From the NCBI RefSeq assembly GCF_004664715.2, contig NC_051069.1, positions 438,001-502,000 on the forward strand: DNA of 64,000 bases, written 5' to 3'. Positions 19,623 to 32,284 of this stretch are shown here, piece by piece (positions within the stretch are counted from its first letter, which is position 1; each line of letters opens with the position of its first letter). The stretch comes from Peromyscus leucopus. Lineage: Eukaryota; Chordata; Mammalia; Rodentia; Cricetidae. Below the pieces are notes generated by a model. It did no database searches. It saw only the letters and a list, made by a program, of their open reading frames with translations, and was not told where the DNA came from. The translations under genes and the position numbers were made by a program.

Positions 19623-21060
19623 CTTACGGCTTTCATAGCAATGAGGGGGACAGTTAGACCTCTAGAAAAAGTAAGCAGACCAACTAGACAAAGATAATTG
19701 ATGTGCCTTTTTAAATTTTCTACCAAATTTTAGCCTCAGCTGTTAGAGACTGGAAAATCTTGATTGTCCAGGCTCTTGACATTACTGGTATTTTCACAAC
19801 TAGAAGCACACAGGTCATCCCTGCAGGGTATTTTTAGGCTATTTCCTGGCAGATTGCAGGGGTATCTTGACCCCATATTTTTAAACACATAATTTTTCAT
19901 GAGGTAGAGATTATGGCCTCTTAATGAAATTTGCTTGCAATCTCCTGATACCTTTATTAAGCCTCCACCAATGACAAGGTCCCATTAGACCTGCCTAAGC
20001 TAAAGCCTATTTGATATTAGAACACAAGGAAAGGTCTCTGCCTAAGTAGATTAAGGACACACAAATCAAGCAAGCCAGATCTCTAACAAGGAAACCCAGA
20101 GCACAGAATTTGCATGCGTTATTCATCCCCGCTCCATGAGCAAACACGCAGATATTGCTCCGTGAGCCTTGGCCCACCGTGCTTAAGAACGATGGTTAGA
20201 ACATCAGTACAGGATCCCTCTTTCCATGACTGCTGCCAGAGGACTTGGAGGCTCCGCTGGGGGATTTGCCCAGTAATTCCCTCCTGACACCCTCCGGTCT
20301 CCCTTGTCTGAAATGTCACTCGGAGCTTTGTGGGCAGGCTGGTTTCTTTACCTCTGTGTCTCCACTTCATGCATTCCATTCTGATTTCCTGTTGGCCCTT
20401 CTCCTACCGGCCTCTGGCTAAAAGAGTAACTTCTCCAGGTCATATTTCTCTGATAAATATACATTTTTAATTTGATTGTTAAACTGAAGACGCAGAGCGG
20501 TCTGGGCTGTGCCCTGCTCAGCAGTACAGCCCGTCTCTTTTACTCGGCCTTAGGCATCTAGTTTTGTCATCAATCAAGTCTGTGTACATTCTATAATGTG
20601 ATCTACTCTCTGAGCCACACCGTCCTCCCTCTTCCTTGAGTTAGTGTCCTTACTGATCCGTGTCCGTGTCTACATTCTGTTTACAAAAGAGAAGGAATCT
20701 ACCATTGTCCTTATCATTGTTCTCCATGACGGCGACATGAGAGGGTCTCGTCCCACCACCAAGCAAAGCCTCATCAGAGTTCTGACTACTCCAATGGAGT
20801 CAGAAAAACCTGTGTCGTCTTCGGGTCTGGAACTCAAGGGGAGGTTTCAACTAGAGATAGGAACCTTCGCCTTACACACAGCATTGAAAGCCGCAGGGTA
20901 GAAGGAGATAACCAAAGGAATGAGTGCAGATAAAGAGCAGAAAGAGGCTCCACGGCCCTTTAGAGATTGCAACAAGAAAGGGGTTAGCAAGGATTCCTAC
21001 TCTGTAAAATTGGAGGAAAACTAGGGGCATGTCAAGTAGTCAAGTAAAGAAAGTATTTTA
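19623..21060. other. Unique non-coding DNA
   Basis: About 1.4 kb has no recognisable repeat. Frames of 85-86 codons (20119-20379 minus and 20644-20901 plus) show no domain and no supporting splice or promoter context. Confidence 0.5.
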
Positions 21061-21292
21061 GGGGTGGGAGATGTAGTTGGCTTGTAGAGGGCTTTCCTAG
21101 CATGCCCTGGGCTCCATCTCCAGCCCCATGTAAAACCAGGCATGGTGGAACACGCCTGTAATCCCAGCACTAGGGAGGTGGAGGCAGGAAGATCAGAAGT
21201 TACAAGTTATCCTTGGCTATAATAGGGAGTCTGAGGCCAGCCTGGGCTACCCAAGACCCTGTCTCAAGAACAAAACTAAAAGAGAAAAGGGA
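21061..21292 (+). mobile_element. ID-like plus B1-like composite SINE
   Basis: An ID-like head ('gggagatgtagttggcttgt') is followed by 'accaggcatggtggaacacg' and 'gtctgaggccagcctgggct', again the B4-type arrangement. Confidence 0.6.
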
Positions 21293-21804
21293 AAGTATTT
21301 TAGGTCGTCTGTGCCAGCCCTTGATGGGGATTAAACAGTGGGAGGTTGAGGGCTGCTAAGGAATTCGACAAAATGGGAGAAGCACTCAGGGAGGGGGTGT
21401 TAGTGAGGGGTGGGACTGAAGCCTGAGCGGATAGCCTGGCACCTGTGGAAACACTTCACTCAGATCTCCTGCCACAGGGGCAGACTTGACTGACAACCCC
21501 AGCTGAAGTGCCGCAGATCCACCACCGGATTTGTGGTAAGGCCAAGGTTACCCAGCCAGTGACTGAACCCGGCTGGAGTGGATGCAACTCCTGTAACCGG
21601 CAACTTTGGTAGAGAGACTCACCTTGATCCCCACAAAACCTTCTTGGTGCCGTGCATGGTCTGAGATGCTGTCTCAGCCCTTCCTTCTGCCTCTCCTTCC
21701 GGGACATCTTCATAGAGGTGTCCTCATCCACCATCCTGTACCTTTCCCTTTTACAGGCATGCCCCCCTGTAAATAGCTTACTCCTCTAATTCCTTCCTGA
21801 TGGC
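21293..21804. other. Unique non-coding DNA
   Basis: An antisense frame of 92 codons (21456-21734) is present without recognisable domains. Confidence 0.4.
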
Positions 21805-21978
21805 TGGTTTGTTTGTTTCAGTTTGGTTTTTTTGTTTTGTTTTTAAATGGGTTTCTCTAACAGTCCTCGCTGTCCTGGAACTCGCTCTGTAGACCAGGCT
21901 GCCCTCACACTCATAGAGATCATCCTGCCTCTCCCTCCTGAGTGCTGGGATTAAAGGCGTGTGCCACCACACCCGGCT
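21805..21978 (-). mobile_element. B1 SINE
   Basis: A complement B1 with T/G-rich tail, 'gctgtcctggaactcgctct', 'gtagaccaggctgccctcac' and 'attaaaggcgtgtgccacca'. Confidence 0.85.
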
Positions 21979-22534
21979 CAGAGTATCTGAACAACAACAA
22001 ATGGAGCAAGAAGTGGGGTGATTCAGCCTCTCCTGTGCTCCCCCACAGTCCCACTAGCACTTCAAAGTAGAGAGGGTGTCTCCCAGAACAAATACTCATC
22101 AGCACACATCGCTCCATTTGTCTCCACACCTTTCTGTGAATTGACAGCATTAGTGGTTAGTGTCTGTGTGGAACAGATGACGAGAGACCTGTGGTTGAGA
22201 ATTGGCATGAATTGTCAGGGTTCCCGTGGCCAGTGGAGGGAAGATTGAAACAAGCAGCGCCTGTCCCCTTAAAGATGGAGTCACGGTGAAAAGTGTCATT
22301 TGGTTTGGTTCTGTGCAAACTCCATGCAGTGTGCTTCCACAGGCCTGGATGGCATGGGTCACCTCACACCTCTCTGTATTCCAGTCTTCTGGGACACCCT
22401 CAGATGAGAAAGCCATCCTTGGCTGGAGTACTGTGACTCATTGCTCTACTTTATTCTGATTCCAAGCCAATGTTCTTTTTGTCGTGGTGTCCTGTAGTTC
22501 CTCAAACTGTAAGCCCAAACCCACCCCTTCTCTT
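21979..22534. other. Unique non-coding DNA
   Basis: No repeat or gene is recognised. Open frames on both strands overlap and cancel each other as candidates. Confidence 0.4.
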
Positions 22535-22690
22535 CTTCTTCTTTTGGTTTTTCAAGACTGGGTTTCTCTGTGTAGCCTTGGCTATCCTGGAACTCACTCT
22601 GTAGACCAGGTTGCCTCTAACTCACAGAGATTCTCCTGCCTCTGCCTCCCAGTGCTGGGATTGCAGGTGTGAGCCAACACCACCCATATT
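22535..22690 (-). mobile_element. B1 SINE
   Basis: Complement B1: 'tttggtttttcaagactggg', 'ctatcctggaactcactctg' and 'gctgggattgcaggtgtgag'. Confidence 0.85.
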
Positions 22691-23440
22691 CTGCTTCTTG
22701 TCAGGGATTTATTTGTTTGCAGCAAGAGAAAAGGAATGTGCAAATTCCCCCATTGTTCCCACCACTGTATAGACAGGTCCTCCACTCTTCAGGAAATTCT
22801 CCATACCAGTGGTGACAAATCCTCCTCAAATACCTTTGTTTACATTCCACAGTTGTACAGGACTATCCCCTGAGCCACACTACCACCACCTTCAGGAGTC
22901 CTGCTGGGTCTATGCACCAAAGATCATCATAGCTGTTCTTGTTGACTCAGAAGTAAAGGCAAGGGGGGCAGGAGGTCTACAGGACCCTCACCTGGCTGTT
23001 CAGCTGCCCTTTCTAGCCAGTTGTATGCAATTCTGCATGTGGCCTCAGGGCAGTGTGGGCTGGAGTGTGTAGCTGGGGAAGGACTAGAGCCCTCTACACA
23101 GCCATGACGGAGTCCTCATCCACACTGGGTGCAGGCCGTCCAGTGTGGCTGCTTTAAGGCCACCCATACTCCTCCCTGTCACCCCTCACCCATTGCTCTG
23201 TCAGGAAGCCTAATACAATCATTGGTTCCTCAGAGTGAACTTTGGGGGAATCATACTTCAGATTGTCACTGGGACCTCAGTAGGAGGGGGTGGAATTCTA
23301 GCAGCATCCACCAACGGCTCCCTGCTCCTCAGCCTTGTTTCTAGTGGCTGCTTTCCAATTCTAGAATAAAACCAAATCTGGTTGAGGCACAGAACATGCT
23401 ACGCCAGAATACCACACTTGGCATGTTGAAGCATGGTGGT
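22691..23440. other. Unique non-coding DNA
   Basis: The stretch ends at the minisatellite. No gene is recognised. Confidence 0.4.
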
Positions 23441-24565
23441 GTGAGACGCAGCATTGTTACAGCACAGTGAGGCAGTGTGATGGCACAATGGGCCACCATG
23501 CTTTCACAGTACACTGTGGTAGTGGGAAAAAGGAGCACTGTGATGTCAGAGTGGAGTATTCTGATGACGGTGCAGTACTGTGATGTCCAAACGCAGCACT
23601 GTGATGTCCTGGTATGGCAGTGTGATGGCACAATGGGTCACTGTGATTTCATAGTATACTGTGGTGATGGGAAAAAGCAGTATTGTGATGTCATAGTAGA
23701 GCATTGTGAGGGCACAGTGGATCACTATGATGTCACAGTGCATCGCTGTGAGGGCACAGTGGACCACTATGATGTCACGGCGCATCGTTGTGAGGCCACA
23801 GTGGACCACTATGATGTCATTGTGAGGGCACAGTGAACCACTATGATGCCACAGTGCATCGTTGTGAGGGCACAGTGGACCACTATGATGTCATTGTGAG
23901 GGCACAGTAGACCACTATGATGTCACGGTGCATCATTGTGAGGGCACAGTGGACCACTATGATGTCATTGTGAGGGCACAGTAGACCACTATGATGTCAC
24001 GGTGCATTGTTGTGAGGGCACAGTGGACCACTATGATGTCATTGTGAGGGCACAGTGGACCACTATGATGTCACAGCACATCGTTGTGAGGGCACAGTGG
24101 ACCACTATGATGTCATTGTGAGGGCACAGTGGACCACTATGATGTCACAGTGCATCGTTGTGAGGGCACAAGGGACCACTATGATGTCATTGTGAGGGCA
24201 CAGTGGACCACTATGATGTCACAGTGCATCGTTGTGAGGGCACAAGGGATCAAAATAGAGTATTGTGAAGGCACAACTTACCATTATAATATTACAATGC
24301 AGTATTATAATAGCAGAATGTATGTTAGATGGGAGCACTGATTTCACTTGGAGAATTGTGATGATGGTATAGCATTGTGATGGGACGATGGAAGATTTTG
24401 ACAGCACAATAGAGCCTTGTGATGTCATTATTCAGCATTATGATGTCATAATAAAAACCTAATTGTAGAATGCAATATCATGATGTCATAGTTCAGCATT
24501 GTGATGACATTATGGAACTTTTAATGTCATAGTACAGCATTGTAATGGTACAAAGGGAATTATTT
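23441..24565 (+). repeat. 1.1-kb minisatellite on a 21-bp unit carrying TGATGTCA
   Basis: The array has a degenerate outer zone (23441-23700 and 24250-24565) and a homogenised core (about 23700-24250). The core alternates a 42-bp unit (two 21-bp modules, for example 'ccactatgatgtcacagtgc' then 'atcgttgtgagggcacagtg') with a 32-bp unit that lacks ten bases of the 42-mer. Together they form a 74-bp higher-order repeat. I count 18 exact TGATGTCA octamers by eye. That octamer differs by one base from the CRE/ATF site TGACGTCA, as expected if the CpG had decayed. Because the module is 21 bp, frames stay open on both strands (119 and 87 codons) with heptad-like peptides. I treat these as artefacts. 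Confidence 0.92.
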
Positions 24566-24569
24566 TAGT

Positions 24570-24735
24570 TGCATTGTGTGTGTGTGTGTGTGTGTGCAGG
24601 GTACATGTGGAAGTCAAAGGATAACTCAGTTCTCCACTTTTACAAATTGAGTCCCAGGGATTAAACTCTGGTCATCAGACTTGGTGGCAAGTGCCTTAAT
24701 CCACGAGCCATCTTGCTGGACCCGGGGAAAAAATT
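24570..24735 (-). mobile_element. B3-type SINE with (TG)n end
   Basis: The plus strand shows a TG tract, then 'gtggaagtcaaaggataact', 'aaactctggtcatcagactt' and the head complement 'cacgagccatcttgctgga'. It lies at the right edge of the minisatellite. Confidence 0.75.
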
Positions 24736-25911
24736 TAAAAGATATTTCTGAAGGCAAATGAGATTTAATTAAATATGTTGGTGCTGTGGAAAGGCTTGGT
24801 CAGAGTTCTAGGACACTGTTAATAGGAGTCTGAAGACTGGCTGTGACAGTTGCCTGGGTGGAACATCTGGAGGTGGGAACAGACTGGAGCCTTTTCTCAC
24901 CAGATTGTGAATCGCAGACACGTCTAAACAGATGAGTGTCGTAAGTAGATGTGTGTTTGAGGTAGATAATTTGACCTCTGTGAGTTGGATGAATTAAAGT
25001 GGGGACATGTAGAGACAGGAATAATACCTTTTAAAGATGATATTCTGCTTTGAAGCAGACGGCCACTTGATAGAACGGAGAAACTGGGGAAGGGAGCCCA
25101 CGGTGGCTGAAGGCATTCTCCGCCCGAGCCTCCAAATCCCCAGCTCTGTGTGAGGAACAGACTCGAGGTCTGTACCCTCAGTATGGAGTGATCCCCTCCC
25201 TTGCACTGTTGCTTTGGGCTTTGGCAACTGCAGTAAACCTCAGCACACGATGCCTAACACGTGAGTTTGCTCGGCGAATTACACTCTCGCTTTTCTTGAC
25301 AAGTTTGGAAACTTTAAGTATTTATTTCCAGGACTAGCTGTTAATATAAGCTAAATCAGTGAAGACTCACATACTATGTATTTCTGATGGCACAAAGTCT
25401 GTGACACAGAAGGAAGTATTGTGTCACATTTATATTTGGGAGAATAAATTTACAGTCAGGAAATTAACAAGGACTTTGAGTTTACATGATAGTCTGAGTT
25501 TATTCAACAATCATCTGAACGGTGTCTGTGCAAAGAGATATAAAGACACATTTAACCAAGTCTTGGTCTCTAGGAGCTCAGAATTAAGAATCAGAGGCCA
25601 ATCAGCACACAGCTGTCAAAAAGGTTTACAACAAACCGTAGCAGTTTATCGGAGGGATTCATGGCACCATGGGCAATTAGCTGACTTTACAGATGGAAGG
25701 GAAGCTTTGCAAAGAAGCATTCCTTTAGATGTCTCCAAGCTGTTCCCTCTGGTTCTCTTGCCACACAAGGTGGACTAACAAGGAGGTCGTGTATAAAGCT
25801 ACAAAGAATCAAACTTGGTGGTAGTCTGCGACTAACGGATTCCAAGTTCAAATCTGCCCCGACTACAAAGCAAGGCCCTGTCTCACTTACATGTTAAAGT
25901 CAACTGAAAAT
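24736..25911. other. Unique non-coding DNA
   Basis: A 139-codon plus-strand frame (25359-25778) crosses this stretch. It has no domain I recognise and ends in ordinary sequence, so I do not call a gene. Confidence 0.45.
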
Positions 25912-26453
25912 TGTGGTGGTATTGTGTTCCCCAAAATATTGTGTACTCTAATAAATTTATCTGGGGTCAGAGAACAGACAGCCACTAGATACAAAGGCTA
26001 GAAAATGGTGGCACTCACACCTTTAATCCTAGCATTCCAGAGATAGAAATCCCTCTGGATCTCTGTGAGTTCAAGGCCACACTGGAAATAGCCAAGCATG
26101 GTGACACGCCTTTAATCCCAGAAAGCCAGCCTTTAATCCCAGGGAGTGGTGGTAGAAAGCAAAAATATATATAAGGCGTGAGGACCAGAAACTAGAGGCA
26201 TTTGGCTGGTTAAGCCTTTGGCTGGTTAAGCATTTGGCCTGGTTAAGCTTCAGGCTTTTGAGCAGTAATTCAGCTGAGACCCATTCGGGATGAGGACTCA
26301 GAGGCCTCCAGTCTGAGGAGACAAGACCAGCTGAGGATCTGGCGAGGTGAGATAGCTGTGGCTTGTTCTGTCTCTCTGATCTACCAGCATGGACCCCAAT
26401 AACTTGCCTCGGGTTTGATTTTATTAATAAGAACTTTTAAGAATCCTACTACA
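25912..26453 (+). repeat. Solo LTR with perfect 6-bp duplication (gaaaat)
   Basis: The 542-bp unit starts TGTGGTGGTATTGTG and ends CTACTACA. The flanking hexamer gaaaat is identical at 25906-25911 and 26454-26459. A TATA-like run (TATATAAG) lies near 26166-26174. The left half contains B1-like segments ('gtgagttcaaggccacactg', 'cacgcctttaatcccag'), and the middle holds a short tandem 'ggctggttaagc'. It is a recombined solo LTR of a class II element, same family as 16648-17141. Confidence 0.9.
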
Positions 26454-26459
26454 GAAAAT

Positions 26460-27182
26460 AACAGTAATTATGGTTTAAAGAACATTGAAACTCTCTGCTT
26501 CTGGGTGCAGTTTGTTGTTTTCTAAGACCGCGAGGTCCATTATTGGACTGTTCATCCTGTCTTTCTGATTTCCGGTGTGAGCACTTACAGCTATACGCGT
26601 CCCTCTTCAAATCAACTTCCCGAGCTATTACCACTTATGAGTATCAAGGATTTGCTGGTTTACTGTGAAATTCTGTCTGTATCTTTTTTTTCCCTATACA
26701 AGAAAGAACATGTACAGACCTACAACACCACACACACACACACACACACACACCTTTATTTTCCAGAAGATGCTTATAGGCAATAACCAGCTGGTCCTTA
26801 CTGTCTTGACTCCGTTTCTTCACGTTGCCTGCTAATTTACTCCCTGCACACACCTGATCTGTGATTTTACAGAAACTGATGGTGTCCTACTTGGGCAGCT
26901 TCTTGCTGTTCTATGGCCCATGAAGGTTGTGGACTGGCTGCCCCCATCTTTCCTGGTATGTCTATAATGTTCTGTACTTGTTAAAGAACAGCTAAGATGA
27001 ACTTCTGGAAGTTTAGTGGATAGAGTGCACTTTTAATTGTTTTATGAATATTGCCATATACTTTCCTAAAAGATTGTACAACTTATACAAACAAGTCTAT
27101 GTTTTATATTGTTGATATTCATTCCAGGCTTTAATCTTCAACTTTGCCATATTATTATCCTGGTGTACTTTTAAAAGTATAT
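26460..27182. other. Unique non-coding DNA with (CA)n
   Basis: A short CA tract occupies about 26731-26752. There is nothing else to report. Confidence 0.45.
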
Positions 27183-27320
27183 ATAAGCCAAACATGGTAT
27201 CACATGCCTATGGTGCCTGCACTCAGGAAGCTGGGGAAAGAGGGTCAGAAGTTTGAGGCTAGCCTGGGCTCAGTAGAGAGACCCTGTGGTAAACTAAACA
27301 AAATGAAACAGAAAACCCAA
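27183..27320 (+). mobile_element. Old B1 SINE
   Basis: 'gccaaacatggtatcacatg' and 'gaggctagcctgggctcagt' mark a strongly diverged B1. Confidence 0.6.
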
Positions 27321-29004
27321 AGCAACAGCAACAAAGGTAGACAGAATTTTAGTTATGCGATTCGTTTATCTGCAAAGTTGAACATGTTTTCATTACTCAT
27401 TTACATTTAGCTTGATATAAACCTTCTCTCCAGTTTACTCACTTTTCTGCTGAGTGCTAAAGTCTTCTCTGGTGGATTTGTTCAGTTTTTCTGCACATTA
27501 AGTAAATTGGCCTTTTGTCTAACTTTTCACACACTGACATCATCCTTTCACCCCTTTCTCTGCCCCTCCCACCTCCTCTTGGGCTTTTAAACACATTTCT
27601 GTCCAGCTTGGGCTTGACGGAATACCTAGGCAGGTGTTTTCTACTTCAGGGCGATATTAGAACCTTCACTGTGTCTCTATCAAACACCTCGTGTTTGTTC
27701 TGTTATACAAAGCCACTGCAATGTACAAAGTCACTGCTAGACCCTTCTGCTGCGTCCAGCTTCCGGAACGGCACATCTTCTTCACCTTTGGATTCCTTAA
27801 GACACTGGCGAGCAGCAGATCAACGTCTTCTCTGTAGAGCTTTTCATGAAAACCTGTTTTTCTTCTCTAGTTTAATAATCTCAACCACTTGAACCACATT
27901 TCATTTCTTTTCTTTTTCTTACTTCATTTCTGATGACCAACTCTTAAATGTCCCCTGCCACACTTCACATGAACCTTAAAAGTCAGTGCCCCAAATTGGC
28001 ATGATACCTTAAGGCTATGACCAATTCTAAGTTTAGCAGAGGGATAGTTTCCTAACTCTTGGATGTCATAGACCTATTAATACATTTCACTATCACAGTT
28101 AGCTTTATAAAACCACCTGCCTGATTCTGCCAGCTCATAGCTATCAAACCCATAAAACGAGAAATAACGTCAAATGTACTAGATGACAGGGAAAAAAAGA
28201 CTTTTAAAAGATTCTGAGAATTTAGAAATGGGTGAAAATTATCAGTAACAACACTACAAGTTTTGCATTTATACTGAAGAAAGTATAAGACAGATTTCAT
28301 TTAATACGTGTGAAGCATTTTAGATGACAAACTTAAAATTGACCACAACACGAAATCACTGCCAAAATGTTAATGCATTTTTGACTGGAAAAAGAATTAC
28401 TAGCTGACTGTTCATAGCCTCTCCCCTCCCTCCTTTAGCCAAGGAAATTTTCGTCTTGGCAAGGTTAGTTACTGGGCCTCATTAGGAGATTAGTGGATTG
28501 AGTAAGAGGAAAAGGTTCAATTGCTCTCCTGGAAAAATCAGAGAGTTGCACAAGGAAAGAGATTCTGAAGAGTGAAAGAGTTACTGAGACGAGCAAAGCC
28601 AGTGAGCACCAGCCACAAGAGTAAGTTGGGGACATTTACAACAGGAAAAAAGAAATTAGATTAGCAGCTGCCTTGTAGCAAGGGAGGCTTTTCAGATGAG
28701 GCTGGAGGGCTTCAGGAATTATTGCCAAGGAATCAGGGATACCGCCTCACTTAGTATGCATTCTAAAAAACACAGAGAAAAATTAATTTCCCCCCCAATT
28801 ATTTTGGAATGTCTGAAATGTGTATCTGAATGGAGCTTACAGCTGAGCTAAAAGCAGAGGCCATCTCAACCACACACAGGTCATGAAGTCTCACATTTCG
28901 TCAGCAGAACTATCGTGTTCACCACAGTAAAAATGATAGTCATGTCGGTTGGCCATATGACGTCTGCATTATCTCCGGCACTGGGTGCCACATATTTATA
29001 AAGT
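27321..29004. other. Unique non-coding DNA
   Basis: About 1.7 kb has no gene or repeat that I recognise. Positions 28430-28660 are repeat-free and evenly composed, and could include conserved non-coding sequence. A 125-codon plus frame (27515-27892) has no domain. Confidence 0.45.
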
Positions 29005-29330
29005 GTGCCAGCTTGCTAGGGCTACTGTAACAAAGCCCATGATCCGGGGAGCTCAAGCCAAAAGAGCTTACTTCCCGTGGTTCTGAGGGAGAAGAGTCTG
29101 GGGCCCTGAGGTGATTTCTCCAGCAGCGCTTCTCCTCGGTACTCTCTGTCTTCTCTGTGGTCTCACCAGTCATGGTGGATTGGGGCTCGCCACATCAACT
29201 CATTTGAATAACCCTCTTTAAAAACACTTTTAAAACCCTCTATCCAAGTATGGTCTCATTCTGAGGTGCTGGAATTGAGGGTTTCAACATGAATTTGGTG
29301 GAGAAGACACAAGTCAGCCCATAACATAGG
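29005..29330 (+). repeat. Ancient mammalian interspersed repeat
   Basis: The start 'ttgctagggctactgtaaca' and the end 'cattctgaggtgctggaatt' with 'gtcagcccataacata' belong to a repeat shared across mammals. I do not name the family with confidence. Confidence 0.55.
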
Positions 29331-29943
29331 CTACCAAAAATTCACTCTGTATCCTCACTTTTTTAGATGCCCTTGAATTTTGTTATTGATCTTTTAGGAC
29401 CCAAATGACTGCAATTTGTTAATTGTCAGTCTATTTCACTATTTTCATTAAATATCTGTTCATGACATTAACCTGATTGGTATATATTATATATTATTTT
29501 TATATTGCATATTCTTTTTGAGTTCAAAGACTTTAGAACTCAGTATGTTAGTTACATGAAAACAGTATTGTGTAAGATGGTCTTTGGGGAATAAAATATT
29601 TGGAGGCACAAAGAGAAATGAATTGCTTTTCTATAAAATGAGGCATCTGGACCAGAAAGTCTCCAATGCCCCACCCAGTTGTCAAGACCCACAATTCTGG
29701 TTCAAACACATAAAAAAAAGTATAACATGTTGTTAAATATAACTTAAACATATTAGATTGGGTTACAGATAATATGCAGGAAGGAAAGGCAGAATCTGGT
29801 TAGGCCTGTGGAAGGTCTTCCTAAAACTCAATTGGCTGACATGAATGATGTGTCTTGAAGAAAGCCCTTCAGATCCAACTGCTGACCTCAGGCGGGCTTT
29901 CACAGTCACAGTAACTCATACTGATGATATTTCCGGTTCCACA
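29331..29943. other. Unique AT-rich DNA
   Basis: No gene or repeat is recognised. Confidence 0.4.
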
Positions 29944-30150
29944 CCCCTCCCTTTGATACAGGCTGACCTTGAACTTCTACTGTATCTAAAGATAACCCTG
30001 ATGCTCTTGCCTCCACCTTCAGCAAGCTAAGATCATAGATGTGGACTACCATGCTTGGTTTATGCAGTGCTGCGGACTGACCAGAGTCTCATGCGTGCTA
30101 TGCGTGCAGGCTACTAACTGAGCTACAGTTACAGCTAGACTCTTAATTTT
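29944..30150 (-). mobile_element. B4-like SINE relic
   Basis: The B1-like part is seen as 'acaggctgaccttgaacttc' and 'gatgtggactaccatgcttg', and the ID-like part as 'ctactaactgagctacagtt', both as complements. Confidence 0.5.
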
Positions 30151-31084
30151 GTACTGTTTCCGTAATCAGCACTTTCTTTAATAGTGCTTTAACACTATTC
30201 TGTAAAATAGTTAGAATCAACCATACACCCAAGCGTCCCCCCATGAGCTATGCCTTGCACCCCAAACCTCTGGACAGTGAGCAAATGCATCTTAGGATTT
30301 CCTGAACTCATATTTTATCATTTCTTGCAGAAATAGCACCATTTAATTGATATTAACTGATTTCCTATTTAGGCAAAGAATAGATAATAAACTCCTACAG
30401 TGTATAGATAAGTACTGCACTTAGCAGTGTTATATTCATTATATTGGCTCATAGTCCCTAGCTTATGTGGAAATCTATTCATTACTTTTCAACAAGCCAC
30501 GATTACACAGTAGATCTGCCAATCCCTAAAATTAGTTTTTAAAAAACACTTTGTGTAAGTCAGAAAATATGGCTCATCTCTTTGAAGGCTGAAGACAGGT
30601 TTAATATTTTACTTTTCTTTTTTTCTTGTTTTTTTTTTTCAGGAGAAAAGATAAGGACCAACTATCAGGAGAAGTTATGAATATGTGGCAGTAATACTTA
30701 GAGGCTGCTCTCCGTGGTGAATTACACTTTGAAAGACTTTCGCAGACCGAGGCCCATTTCTGACATCAAGTTGAAATCACCTTAGCATGGATAATTTTTA
30801 AATGAAATAGTTTCTGAGGGTGGAAAAGAGCCATATTGGATTTTATCTGGTTATTAAATTCAAAAAAATGTCTCATATCAAGAAGGTGGATATTGTCCCA
30901 GCATTATTAAAATATTCTATTTAGAAAAATGACATTGTTACTCCTATGAAACAGATGTTGGTCTAGATAAAGGTAAATGCCTTCACGGGTCTCAAACACG
31001 CGCACATGGGATTACAGAAAATAATTATAGTTCAAGCAGGGAATGCTGCCTCTTTGGCTGGGCAGACAGTGTTTGGGTGATCTG
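30151..31084. other. Unique AT-rich DNA
   Basis: No gene or repeat is recognised in about 930 bp. Confidence 0.45.
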
Positions 31085-31640
31085 CTGCGGTCTAACAAAG
31101 TACCCCCAAACTTTATGGCTTAAAACAAGGGCTGGAAAGCTTTTCCAGCAAAGTGCATCCATTTAAACTCTCGGTGGCAACTGCTCAACTCAGCTGTTGC
31201 AAGTCAAAAGCAGTCAGAAACAGTCTGTAACCAGGTGGCATCTCCACTCGCCAGAGAGGCGGTGGGCATCAGCCGGTGGGCTATAGCTTCTTGGCTTCTG
31301 GTTTATAAGGGCTCATAATTTTATAGGTTGGTATTGGGGCAGAGTATCTGGCTTCTTGTGGTTGACCAGTTTAACGGATGTGTATGCCTTGAACTGGCAA
31401 GCAGACTGAGGGAAGACTGGTCTTGTTGGTCTCCATCACACACCTAGCAGCAGCAGACTGGGCTGTGGCTGTGTACCATGTGTCTCCCCTAGCCCCTGTC
31501 GTTGGCTAATTTGGGATTTCCTCCATAGGAGCTAGGCTGCTGGGACTCGAAAAGCATAAGCTTCAAGACCTCTTCAAGGTTTGGCTAATAGGTCACATGA
31601 TGCTATTTTAGACATTGTTAGTCAAAATCATAAAATCACA
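31085..31640 (+). repeat. Probable ancient mammalian LTR-type repeat
   Basis: 'ctgcggtctaacaaagtacc' and 'actttatggcttaaaacaag' resemble the start of a mammalian-wide repeat related in layout to the one at 29005. Its right end is unclear. Confidence 0.4.
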
Positions 31641-31905
31641 AGGATGGAGGAGAGGACCATCCCTCCTGATGTGAAGAGCTCCAGATGTTGGTGGCCATTT
31701 TTAAGGGAGTAAAATTTTATCAAAAGAGAATGTGTTAACTTCTGCATTTGTTTCTCACTTTAAAAGACTGTTAGCACTTTGTGTATCCTGGCTCCCATTG
31801 TTACTGTAAGTCATTCAGTAACATAACTGAAAAATAAGAATATATCTAAATCTCCATGCAAAGTACCTGGAAACGTTTGAGAAAAGGAGTTTATGAGAGT
31901 GAATG

Positions 31906-32010
31906 AGGCTGGGTTGTGGTGGCGCAGGCCTTTAATCCCAGCAATCAGAGGCAGAGGTAGGTGGATCTCTGAGTTTAAGGCCAGCCTGGTCCACAGAGCA
32001 AAAGTGAACC
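31906..32010 (+). mobile_element. B1 SINE
   Basis: 'ggctgggttgtggtggcgca' through 'ggccagcctggtccacagag' form a B1 that lacks its 3' end and tail. Confidence 0.8.
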
Positions 32011-32284
32011 AGTGACCCAGTTTGAAGTAACCTTTTGATTGGTAATGTGGGTCTTAGTTAAAAGTGCCATTCCCTCTTCATGAAATCCTCTCAGCTACCA
32101 CACACCCAGTATTATGTTTTTTTATCCTTTAAACACAGCCCCAAACCACTACAACTCACTCATAAAACATAGTCCAAATTTCATTTTGATAATGGTAAGT
32201 ATAGAACATTTGCATTTGTTTGTAATTATTTCAATGAATGTCTCTGTCACTTATATGAACTATCTGCCCAAACTCTCTCTTCTT

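Noticed and set aside
23546..23809. Minus-strand 87-codon frame in the minisatellite as a gene
   Set aside because: It follows from a 21-bp repeat unit; both strands are open for the same reason.
23441..24565. CRISPR-like array
   Set aside because: Repeats are directly adjacent without unique spacers, and the sequence is a rodent chromosome.
25359..25778. 139-codon plus-strand frame as a host gene
   Set aside because: I recognise no domain, and there is no promoter, splice or poly(A) context. Frames of this length occur by chance in 64 kb.
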